Shown here one piece after another: positions 5,883 through 11,989 of a stretch of DNA of 13,375 nt. Below the pieces are notes generated by a model that ran no database searches, had not been told where the DNA came from, and saw only the letters and a program-made list of their open reading frames with translations. The position numbers and the translations under genes were made by a program. The DNA is from Treponema sp. GTDB lineage: Bacteria; Spirochaetota; Spirochaetia; Treponematales; Treponemataceae. The DNA lies in NCBI GenBank assembly GCA_016297415.1, contig JAEDGQ010000052.1, forward strand, positions 1 to 13,375, in the 5' to 3' direction. Numbering within the stretch: the first letter of the stretch is position 1; every line of letters begins with the position of its first letter.

Positions 5883-7181
5883 ATGAACACTTTAGTGGCT
5901 CTGTGCGCAGTTGGCGCTGAAAAAATCCTAGGAAACGAAATCAAGCAGCTTGGTTATAAGCTTGCAGGCAATGCACCTGGACGAGTTTTGTTTGAAGGTG
6001 ATGATGATGCATTGTTCCGTGCAAATTTGTGTCTTCGTACTGCTGACCGTGTTTATCTTTTAATGGCACGCTATAAGGCTGAAGACTTTGATCAGCTTTT
6101 TGACGGTGTATATGCTGTAAACTGGCAGGATTTTCTTAAAAAAGACAGCCGCGTAGTTGTTGATAAAGTTCGTTCTTATAAATCAAATCTTAATTCTGAA
6201 CATTCTGTACAGGGAATGGTTCAGAAGGCAATATATAAAAAAATGGGTGACAAGTGGCATATGTCTACTCTTCCGGAAAGCGGTGAGCAGAGTGATGTTC
6301 GTGTTTACCTTGATAACAACGAAGCTCTTATTCTACTGGATCTTTCGGGACTTCCACTTCATAAGCGTGGTTACAGAACTGACGGCGGTATGGCTCCTCT
6401 TCGTGAAACTACTGCCGCTGCCATGCTGCAGATGATGACGTGGAGACGGAAAATCCCTCTCCATGATCCTTTCTGCGGTTCCGGAACTTTACCAATTGAA
6501 GCAAGTCTTTACGCTTTTAATGTGGCTCCTGGTCTTGGACGCCGCTTTGCACTGGAAAATCTTCCAATTTATAACCAGAACAGAGCTGTTGAAATCCGCA
6601 GGGAAGAAGCAGCGAAAATCCGCACTGATGTTGAAGTGCGCATAACTGGTACTGATATTGATCCAGGTGCCGTACAGCGCGCCCGTGTTAATGCTGAACA
6701 TGCCTGTGTTATGGCTGGCCGTGCCTTAAAATCTATTGGTGTTGATGCACATTTGTGGCGCCCTGATTTTCAGGTAAGTGATTTTAAGGATATTGAAGCT
6801 CCTTATGAAAGTGGAATTATTATCTGTAATCCTCCATACGGTGAACGCCTTGGAGACGAAGCTCAGGCTGCTGAACTTTATTCCGGCATGAGCAGTCTTT
6901 TTGATGACTTTAAGGGCTGGCAGATTGGTGTAATTACTGCACATAAACAGTTCCAGGAAAGCGTTGGCCGTTATGCCAGCACTCTTAAAAGCTTAAAATC
7001 TGGAAATCTTGATACTACCTTCTATATTTATGACGGCACTGAAAAAGAAAAGAAGCATCCTGCTGTTTCTGCCCGTAAAGAAGGTAGAAATGACGGTCAT
7101 AAGTTTTCAAAACGTAATTATGAAGAAAAAAAATCAAATCGCGGCAATAAAATCAATAAACCGGAGAAGGAGTATTATTAA
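5883..7181 (+). CDS. THUMP-domain RNA methyltransferase, RlmL/YpsC family
   Basis: A 432-residue SAM-dependent enzyme; relatives make m2G in 23S rRNA. The N-terminal part (~1-155) is the ferredoxin-like plus THUMP RNA-binding region (ALCAVGAEKILGNEIKQLGY at the start, LFRANLCLRTADRVYLL at 44-60). The catalytic Rossmann domain follows: GYRTDGGMAPLRETTAAAML (163-182), SAM-binding DPFCGSGTLPIEA (195-207), acidic TGTDIDPGAV (255-264) and catalytic NPPYGERLG (316-324), which is the N2-guanine methyltransferase signature. The last ~45 residues are a low-complexity Lys/Arg/Asn tail, probably RNA-binding, absent from minimal family members. The start has a weak GTGGGG site. Its TAA overlaps the ATG of the TetR gene by one base (TAATG), so translation is probably coupled. 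The exact target base is not certain. Confidence 0.9.
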   Translation: MNTLVALCAVGAEKILGNEIKQLGYKLAGNAPGRVLFEGDDDALFRANLCLRTADRVYLLMARYKAEDFDQLFDGVYAVNWQDFLKKDSRVVVDKVRSYKSNLNSEHSVQGMVQKAIYKKMGDKWHMSTLPESGEQSDVRVYLDNNEALILLDLSGLPLHKRGYRTDGGMAPLRETTAAAMLQMMTWRRKIPLHDPFCGSGTLPIEASLYAFNVAPGLGRRFALENLPIYNQNRAVEIRREEAAKIRTDVEVRITGTDIDPGAVQRARVNAEHACVMAGRALKSIGVDAHLWRPDFQVSDFKDIEAPYESGIIICNPPYGERLGDEAQAAELYSGMSSLFDDFKGWQIGVITAHKQFQESVGRYASTLKSLKSGNLDTTFYIYDGTEKEKKHPAVSARKEGRNDGHKFSKRNYEEKKSNRGNKINKPEKEYY

Positions 7182-7777
7182 TGGCTGTTGTTGTTGAACA
7201 TGATAAACGCAAGAGAGAAATTCTTGAGAAATCAATGGAACTTTTCTGTCGTGATGGTTATGAAGATGTAACTTTCCAGAAAATTGCAAATGCCTGCGGT
7301 ATTACACGCACAACTCTTTACATTTATTTTAAAAATAAAAACGAGATTTTTAACTTCAGCATTAAACAGGCTTCATCTGATCTTGAAGTTAAATTTATGG
7401 AAGTAATCAAAAATCCCTCTTATACTTCGGAAGAATGTCTTCGCCGCGTGCTTGAACTTGCTGTAGATGTTTGCTGTGCAAATAAAAATCTTTTTAACGT
7501 TCTTGTTCCATATTTGAGCGGACTGAAACAAACTGGCGTTAATGTTAAAGAAATAGTTCGCCGCAGAACTATCCGTATTAATCATCTTTATGCCCTGATT
7601 ATTATTCGCGGTCAGAAAGAAGGTGAATTCAAAAAATTCGGTGTGAAGGAAATTACTGATATTATTTTCAGTCTTCTGGAAGATGCCGTATTCAAGATTG
7701 CAATTCTCCACAACGATGATCTTCAGCCTGTAAAAGCAAGCCTTAATCAGGTTGTGGATATGCTTGTTAACAGATAA
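7181..7777 (+). CDS. TetR/AcrR-family transcriptional regulator
   Basis: A 198-residue repressor-type protein. The N-terminal HTH spans about residues 8-57: KREILEKSMELFCRDGYEDV, then FQKIANACGITRTTLYIYF with the recognition helix around TRTTLYIYFKNKNEIF. The C-terminal ~140 residues are a helical ligand and dimer domain with no recognisable specificity. GGAG at proper spacing precedes the ATG, which overlaps the stop of the methyltransferase gene, so the two are one operon. The 9+9 palindrome at 5833-5855 upstream of that operon is a plausible autoregulatory operator. Coupling of a TetR regulator to an rRNA methyltransferase suggests either simple autoregulation or control of distant genes. 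No transporter target is adjacent. Confidence 0.9.
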   Translation: MAVVVEHDKRKREILEKSMELFCRDGYEDVTFQKIANACGITRTTLYIYFKNKNEIFNFSIKQASSDLEVKFMEVIKNPSYTSEECLRRVLELAVDVCCANKNLFNVLVPYLSGLKQTGVNVKEIVRRRTIRINHLYALIIIRGQKEGEFKKFGVKEITDIIFSLLEDAVFKIAILHNDDLQPVKASLNQVVDMLVNR

Positions 7778-7794
7778 GCTGGTCTAAGCTTTAT
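7774..7794. terminator. Weak hairpin between convergent genes
   Basis: ATAAGCT (7774-7780) pairs with AGCTTTAT (7787-7794) with one bulge around a 6-base loop. It overlaps the stop codons of both the TetR gene and the convergent lipoprotein gene. It lacks a proper T run, so it would be a poor bidirectional terminator at best. Confidence 0.3.
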
Positions 7795-8732
7795 TTAATG
7801 GAAAGATTTGGTGTTGAAAAATCGAAGTGGTTATCAGGATTTTTCAATGATGGAATCTTGAGAACCTTATCTGCTGGCTGTGGCAGACCATTTGCATCTG
7901 TGTAGTTTCCAGCATTTCCATCTTTATCGAATGTAGTTACTGTAAAGGAAGCACCATCAAATTTCTGTGACCAGTAATAACTTGTGTATGTAAGGTCACC
8001 AGTCAGGAAGATTTCCTTTTTTATAGCAATAATACCGTCAATTGTTGTCAGGTTATCGAGAAATTCTTTTGAGAGAATTTTCTGGAGATCTACTGCAGGT
8101 GTGGATGCTGCAATAAGTTTCCATGTACCGCTGTCATCTTTTGTATCTCCAAGTTTGAAAGGACGGGTCTTTTCTCCATTACTGATAATAAAATCAACTT
8201 CTGTAAAATTTTTTGGTACTATAAGGTCTGTACCTAATGGATCCAGCTGAAGTGAATAAACCAGATCAGCATCATTTCTTACATGATTAAGGTCTACGTT
8301 TGCAGAAGAAATGAATGCTTCTGTTGTTTCGCCTTCAATGGAGTTTTTGTTTGATTTAGTGTAAATGTATTTTGAGCCTGTGTAATAACGGATGAGATAT
8401 CTGTAGAAATATCCTGCTTCAAGATTTGAGTCTTTGAACTGATATGTTTCTGACAGTTTATTAATATTTGAAGGCACAATCTGACCAATGTTTTCTTTTG
8501 AAACTGAACCTGAAAAGTTTTTATCGCCGCATTTGAGGCGGATTACATTTGCATATTTCATATCATCATATGAATGGAAAGAAATTGTTGCAGATTTTGA
8601 TTCGGCGTCGTAAACAACTGCTGGAGGGCCTTTGTCTTCTGTTGTTACATCATTAATTTTACAAGACGCAATGGATGCTGCAAGAATTAAAAGAGCCGAA
8701 AAACCAATAATTGACTGAATTGTTTTCTTCAT
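7791..8732 (-). CDS. Predicted lipoprotein of unknown function
   Basis: A 313-residue exported protein. MKK at the start, a hydrophobic stretch (residues 5-19) and a lipobox-like IASC with C24 as the lipidated residue make a standard lipoprotein signal. The mature part begins with a short acidic linker. Residues ~40-130 (SATISFHSYDD..YQFKDSNLEAGYFYRYLIRYYTGSKY) have the strand pattern of a fibronectin type III-like domain, a weak inference. The rest shows no motif I recognise. Start: ATG 8732 has GAGG at good spacing; the TTG at 8744 would put residues before MKK with no ribosome site. Likely anchored in the periplasm or at the cell surface. Divergent from the antiporter gene, with no obvious functional link. 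Confidence 0.8.
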   Translation of the reverse strand: MKKTIQSIIGFSALLILAASIASCKINDVTTEDKGPPAVVYDAESKSATISFHSYDDMKYANVIRLKCGDKNFSGSVSKENIGQIVPSNINKLSETYQFKDSNLEAGYFYRYLIRYYTGSKYIYTKSNKNSIEGETTEAFISSANVDLNHVRNDADLVYSLQLDPLGTDLIVPKNFTEVDFIISNGEKTRPFKLGDTKDDSGTWKLIAASTPAVDLQKILSKEFLDNLTTIDGIIAIKKEIFLTGDLTYTSYYWSQKFDGASFTVTTFDKDGNAGNYTDANGLPQPADKVLKIPSLKNPDNHFDFSTPNLSIK

Positions 8733-8754
8733 AGTAAACCTCAATTTAGTATCG

Positions 8755-8798
8755 GCAGAAATTTCTGCTATCTTTATGTTTACTTTAAGTTTACTTTA
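8755..8798. promoter_or_regulatory. Palindrome and direct repeats upstream of the lipoprotein gene
   Basis: GCAGAAATTTCTGC at 8755-8768 is a perfect 14-bp palindrome 23 bases before the lipoprotein ATG. Beside it, GTTTACTTTA occurs twice with an 11-bp period (8778-8787, 8789-8798), about one helical turn. Together they look like binding sites for one or two regulators controlling the lipoprotein gene. Confidence 0.4.
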
Positions 8799-8809
8799 TA
8801 CGAAAAAAT

Positions 8810-8838
8810 TTGCCATTTAATTTTTGGAGTGATAAAAT
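8810..8838 (+). promoter_or_regulatory. Predicted promoter of the antiporter gene
   Basis: TTGCCA (8810-8815), 17 bases, TAAAAT (8833-8838): each box matches the sigma70 consensus at 5 of 6 positions. Transcription would start near 8845 and give a leader of about 148 bases. Confidence 0.55.
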
Positions 8839-8854
8839 TCCCGTTATTAAAACT

Positions 8855-8981
8855 ATAAGGAGGTGTGATAAAAATTACATCCTTGTAATTTTTATCACTG
8901 CAGAATGCTGCTACGTTGTATCATCATTCTGCAGATACAGTGCCTCCTTGCACTGCCGCTAACGCGGTGTTTCATAAGGAG
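8855..8981 (+). promoter_or_regulatory. Four-hairpin structured leader with anti-SD loop
   Basis: Four hairpins follow almost without gaps. H1 is GTGATAAAAATTACA-TCCT-TGTAATTTTTATCAC (8865-8898, 15 perfect pairs). H2 is CTGCAGAATG/CATTCTGCAG (8898-8934, 17-base loop). H3 is CAGTGC-CTCCTT-GCACTG (8938-8955). H4 is CCGC-TAAC-GCGG (8956-8967). The H3 loop CTCCTT is exactly complementary to the gene's ribosome site AAGGAG (8976-8981). A second AAGGAGG at 8857-8863 can pair with CCTCCTT (8943-8949) instead. ATAAGGAG is repeated exactly at 8855-8862 and 8974-8981. It may be a translation-controlling leader or a palindromic insertion with an 8-bp duplication. Confidence 0.55.
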
Positions 8982-8992
8982 TTTTCTAATTT

Positions 8993-10552
8993 ATGGAAGG
9001 AACTTTCTGGTCTCTTGTACCGGCAATCGTTGCCATTGCTCTGGCATTGATTACTAAAGAAGTTTACTCATCACTTTTTGTTGGTATTCTCATGGGTGGT
9101 GTGTTCTATTCTGGACTTTCTTTTACCGGTTTCTTTAATCACGTTGTAAATGACGGCTTTGTAACACAGCTTTCGGACAGCTACAACGTAGGTATTCTTG
9201 TTTTCCTTGTTCTTCTTGGAACAATGGTGGCCCTTATGAATAAAGCAGGCGGTTCTGCTGCTTTTGGTAACTGGGCAAAAAAACATATTAAAAATAAAGT
9301 TGGTGCACAGGTTGCTACTATTATTCTTGGTATTCTTATCTTTATTGATGACTATTTTAACTGTCTTACAGTTGGTTCTGTAATGAAACCAGTAACTGAC
9401 AAATATGGCGTTTCTAAAGAAAAACTTGCTTATCTTATTGATTCAACAGCTGCTCCAATCTGTATTATCGCTCCAATTTCTTCATGGGCTGCAGCAGTTG
9501 CAGGTTTTGTAAACGAAGGTGAAAACGGTATCGCTCTTTTCTGTAAGGCAATTCCTTTTAACTTCTATGCTCTGTTTACAATCATCATGATGTTTGCACT
9601 TGTTTTTATGCGCCTTGAATTTGGTGAAATGTCAAAATACGAAAAGGCTTTAAGCATGATGAGTGAAACAACAGAAGGCAGCGGAGAAACTGATGCTGGA
9701 AAAGGCGGTGTTGTTGATCTGATTCTTCCGGTTGCTGTTCTTATTCTTATGTGTGTAATCGGCATGATTTATTCCGGCGGATTCTTTACAAAGCTTATCC
9801 CGGGAGAAGTTGAAGGAGAAATGGTTGCTAACCCTGTTTACCTGAACTTCATTGAAGCATTTGCAAACTCTGATGCTTCCGTAGGTCTTGTTCTTGGTGC
9901 TCTGGCTGCTGTTATTATTACATTTGTAGTTTACATGCTCCGTGGTGTTTTAAGCTTCAAAGACTTTATGTCTTGTCTGCCAGAAGGCTTCAAGTCTATG
10001 GTTCCTGCAATTTTAATCCTTACTCTTGCCTGGACTCTCAAAGGTATGACTGACAGTCTTGGTGCAAAAGAATATGTTGCTGGTCTTGTAAAAGGCAGTG
10101 CTGCCGGATTAAGTATGTTCCTTCCTGCAATTATCTTTGTAATTGCTATCTTCCTTGCTTTCTCTACAGGAACTTCATGGGGTACATTTGGTATTCTTAT
10201 TCCAATCTGTATTGCAGCTTTCCCTGATTCATCTGATCCAATCCGTATCATTTCTATTTCGGCTTGTATGGCAGGTGCTGTTTGTGGTGACCACTGTTCT
10301 CCAATCAGCGATACAACAATCATGGCAAGTGCCGGTGCTCAGTGTAATCATGTTAACCATGTAAATACTCAGCTTCCTTATGCAATGACTGTTGCTGGAA
10401 TTTCTTTTGTAACTTATATCGTTGCAGGTTTAACAAGCAGACAGGGACTGATTCTAAGTGGAGTTATTTCTTTCCTGTTTGGAGTTGTTTCTCTTGCTGT
10501 TCTTCTTATCATTCTTAAAAAATTCAAAGTTGAAAAACGCGTAGAAGCATAA
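8993..10552 (+). CDS. NhaC-family Na+/H+ antiporter
   Basis: A 519-residue inner-membrane protein of the Na_H_antiporter (NhaC) family, exchanging Na+ (or an organic acid with Na+) for H+. It has about 11-12 hydrophobic segments, beginning at residues 6-21, with a soluble acidic loop around 207-238 (FGEMSKYEKALSMM..GETDAGKG). Family signatures: IDDYFNCLTVGSVMKPVTD at 118-136, SSWAAAVAGF at 163-172, FSTGTSWGTFGILIPI at 390-405 and CGDHCSPISDTTIMASAG at 431-448 with NHVNHVNTQLPYA after it. Length is at the long end of the family. The ribosome site AAGGAG lies 11 bases before the ATG and can be masked by the leader structure. Substrate cannot be told apart from MleN-type malate/lactate antiporters by sequence alone. 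A terminator follows. Confidence 0.92.
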   Translation: MEGTFWSLVPAIVAIALALITKEVYSSLFVGILMGGVFYSGLSFTGFFNHVVNDGFVTQLSDSYNVGILVFLVLLGTMVALMNKAGGSAAFGNWAKKHIKNKVGAQVATIILGILIFIDDYFNCLTVGSVMKPVTDKYGVSKEKLAYLIDSTAAPICIIAPISSWAAAVAGFVNEGENGIALFCKAIPFNFYALFTIIMMFALVFMRLEFGEMSKYEKALSMMSETTEGSGETDAGKGGVVDLILPVAVLILMCVIGMIYSGGFFTKLIPGEVEGEMVANPVYLNFIEAFANSDASVGLVLGALAAVIITFVVYMLRGVLSFKDFMSCLPEGFKSMVPAILILTLAWTLKGMTDSLGAKEYVAGLVKGSAAGLSMFLPAIIFVIAIFLAFSTGTSWGTFGILIPICIAAFPDSSDPIRIISISACMAGAVCGDHCSPISDTTIMASAGAQCNHVNHVNTQLPYAMTVAGISFVTYIVAGLTSRQGLILSGVISFLFGVVSLAVLLIILKKFKVEKRVEA

Positions 10553-10572
10553 TTCAGTTTTGAATTGATACA

Positions 10573-10600
10573 GGCGGTGGTTTTACTACCGCCTTTTTTG
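10573..10600 (+). terminator. Intrinsic terminator of the antiporter gene
   Basis: GGCGGT (10573-10578) pairs with ACCGCC (10588-10593), with extra pairing of GT/AC inside, followed by six T, a G and more T. Confidence 0.88.
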
Positions 10601-10622
10601 TTTTTGTGATACATTCTTTGTC

Positions 10623-11102
10623 ATGGTCGAACCATTTTATAAAGAAACAGGATTAAATTTTGAATGTCAGCGATGCTCTTTCTGCTGCGGTCATTCTCCA
10701 GGATTTGTTTATTTAAGCAAAAGAGATCTGGATGCTTTATGTGCTTTTAAAAAAATGAGCATTAAAGAGTTTACAGAGAATTACTGCCGCTGGGCTGATT
10801 ATTACTACGGAACTCAGGTTCTGGCCCTTAAGGAACAGAAAAATTTCGATTGTATTCTGTGGAATTCAGGATGCAGCTGTTATGAAGCACGGCCTGTGCA
10901 GTGTTCTACATGGCCTTTCTGGAGCTGGATGGTTGAGTCAAAAGAAAGCTGGGAAGAATGTGCCAGAGAATGTCCTGGTATGAATAAAGGCCGGAACTGG
11001 TCTTTTGAAGAAATTGAACAGAATAGAAAAGCCTATACTGAAAATCAGCCTCTCCACCGGGAAGAAGTTGAAGAATTAATACGAAAGGAAGAAGAGAAAT
11101 AA
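10623..11102 (+). CDS. YkgJ-family cysteine-cluster protein
   Basis: A 159-residue protein of the Zn/Fe-chelating CxxCxxCC family (YkgJ, PF03692 type). The hallmark C15-x2-C18-x2-C21-C22 (CQRCSFCCG) is complete. It is followed by C77, C84, C86 (CSCYEARPVQC, ending at C94) and C113/C117 (CARECPG), the usual set of metal ligands. The biochemical role of the family is unresolved; metal binding is inferred from the cysteines. The C-terminal ~30 residues are charged helix. No Shine-Dalgarno site precedes the ATG, and the preceding terminator ends only 22 bases upstream, so the gene needs its own promoter. A TGTGATACAT box at 10605-10614 is the best -10 candidate and would again give a very short leader. 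Confidence 0.88.
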   Translation: MVEPFYKETGLNFECQRCSFCCGHSPGFVYLSKRDLDALCAFKKMSIKEFTENYCRWADYYYGTQVLALKEQKNFDCILWNSGCSCYEARPVQCSTWPFWSWMVESKESWEECARECPGMNKGRNWSFEEIEQNRKAYTENQPLHREEVEELIRKEEEK

Positions 11103-11123
11103 AAACCCGGGTGTTTTTTTTTT
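11101..11123 (+). terminator. Terminator between convergent YkgJ and TSCPD genes
   Basis: AAAAAC (11101-11106), loop CCGGGT, GTTTTT (11113-11118), with the T run continuing to 11123. The stem is AT-rich and weak, but position and T run fit termination of the plus-strand gene. It overlaps the last codon of the minus-strand gene. Confidence 0.55.
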
Positions 11124-11367
11124 ACTGGCCTGTTACCGCTCTTGCCAGCTGGTCGGCGCAGCTTGTATTTTTTGAGCCGCAGATGTTTCCAAGAAGTTTA
11201 GAAGCAATTTGTTCTCCGGTCATTCCTTCGCAGAGTTTTGAAACTGCCTTTAAGTTTCCGTTACAGCCGCCTTCAAAGCGGATGTTATGAATTGTATTGT
11301 CATCATGGCGTTCAAAAGTAATTCTGGTGGCACAGGTGCCTTTTGTATTGTAAACGATTGTTTCCAT
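11122..11367 (-). CDS. TSCPD-domain protein (TIGR03905-like)
   Basis: An 81-residue single-domain protein of the TSCPD family, a domain also found at the C-terminus of some ribonucleotide reductases and thought to bind metal. The order of features fits: VYNTKGTCATRITFE (5-19), FEGGCNGNL (31-39), the GMTGEQIASKLLGNICG segment (48-64) and the eponymous motif at 68-72. That motif reads TSCAD instead of TSCPD, an uncommon substitution of the proline; the cysteines (C12, C35, C46, C63, C70) are kept. Third gene on the glnA strand, 25 bases after the ANTAR gene stop, so probably co-transcribed. Its ribosome site GAGGAT lies in an 11-bp tandem duplication (11367-11388). Function unknown. Confidence 0.85.
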   Translation of the reverse strand: METIVYNTKGTCATRITFERHDDNTIHNIRFEGGCNGNLKAVSKLCEGMTGEQIASKLLGNICGSKNTSCADQLARAVTGQ

Positions 11368-11388
11368 ATAAATCCTCTATAAATCCTC
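11367..11388 (-). repeat. 11-bp tandem duplication containing the ribosome site
   Basis: TATAAATCCTC occurs twice back to back (11367-11377, 11378-11388). On the minus strand this doubles the GAGGATTTATA segment, giving two Shine-Dalgarno-like sites before the TSCPD gene. Confidence 0.75.
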
Positions 11389-11392
11389 TGAT

Positions 11393-11959
11393 TTAGTTGA
11401 ATTCTTTTATGATTTCTTCAGCAACAGCTGTTCGCTTGCGGCCGGTATCCATAGCAGTTTTTTCCAGATAGCGATGGGATTCCTGCTCTGTCATTGATTT
11501 ATTCTGCATCAAAAGCATTTTTGCCCTGTTTACAAGACGGATTTCTTCCATTTTTTCTTTAAGCTTTGTTGTCTGGCTTGAAAGAACCTGAACTTTATAC
11601 TGAACCGCAATGGCAATTTTAATCATATTGTAGATATAAAACTGGTCAAAAGGTGAAGTAATTGTAAGAATTCCGAAAGGCTCAACTCTGTAACTGATCT
11701 GGTCAAAATGCTGTGTTGGAGCGAGAAGCAGGATTGTACTTGTGTAACCTGAAATATCAACTGCAAAATCTGTTCCTTCGCCGTCAGCAAAATCCACAAT
11801 GACAATGTTATAAACCCGTTCTGCACAAAGTCTGCGGGCTTCGTTAAAGTCACTTGTAAGAGTAACTTCAAAAAGCGGCGGAATGAGCATGGCACTTATG
11901 AGAGTAGAATTTTTAATGTCTTTAGTTACAACGAGAACGCTGTGGGTTTCTGAAGTCAT
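11393..11959 (-). CDS. ANTAR-domain antitermination regulator
   Basis: A 188-residue RNA-binding regulator. The N-terminal domain (about 6-118) has the fold pattern of a response-regulator receiver, with D56 in NIVIVD where the phosphoacceptor would be. However, the acidic pocket is reduced to VTKD and the conserved KP is SP (residues 102-103), so it may be a pseudo-receiver sensing something other than a phosphate. A short coiled coil (about 122-145) leads to the ANTAR domain at 137-188: KMEEIRLVNRAKMLLM, MTEQESHRYLEKTAMDTGRKRTAVAEEII, matching the three-helix family signature. ANTAR domains bind paired hexaloop RNA hairpins and prevent transcription termination. It lies 30 bases downstream of glnA on the same strand, and the glnA leader carries a terminator with a suitable hexaloop hairpin, making that leader its likely target. 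No clear ribosome site precedes its ATG. Confidence 0.9.
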   Translation of the reverse strand: MTSETHSVLVVTKDIKNSTLISAMLIPPLFEVTLTSDFNEARRLCAERVYNIVIVDFADGEGTDFAVDISGYTSTILLLAPTQHFDQISYRVEPFGILTITSPFDQFYIYNMIKIAIAVQYKVQVLSSQTTKLKEKMEEIRLVNRAKMLLMQNKSMTEQESHRYLEKTAMDTGRKRTAVAEEIIKEFN

Positions 11960-11989
11960 TGTTCTATATTAATTCACTAAGAATATGGT

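Noticed and set aside
8733..8744. TTG start for the lipoprotein gene
   Set aside because: It would add MRFT before the MKK signal peptide; the GAGG site fits the ATG at 8732.
8865..8888. Leader peptide (GTG ATA AAA ATT ACA TCC TTG TAA) in the antiporter leader
   Set aside because: The AAGGAGG site directly abuts the GTG, too close for initiation, and the bases are explained by the perfect hairpin.
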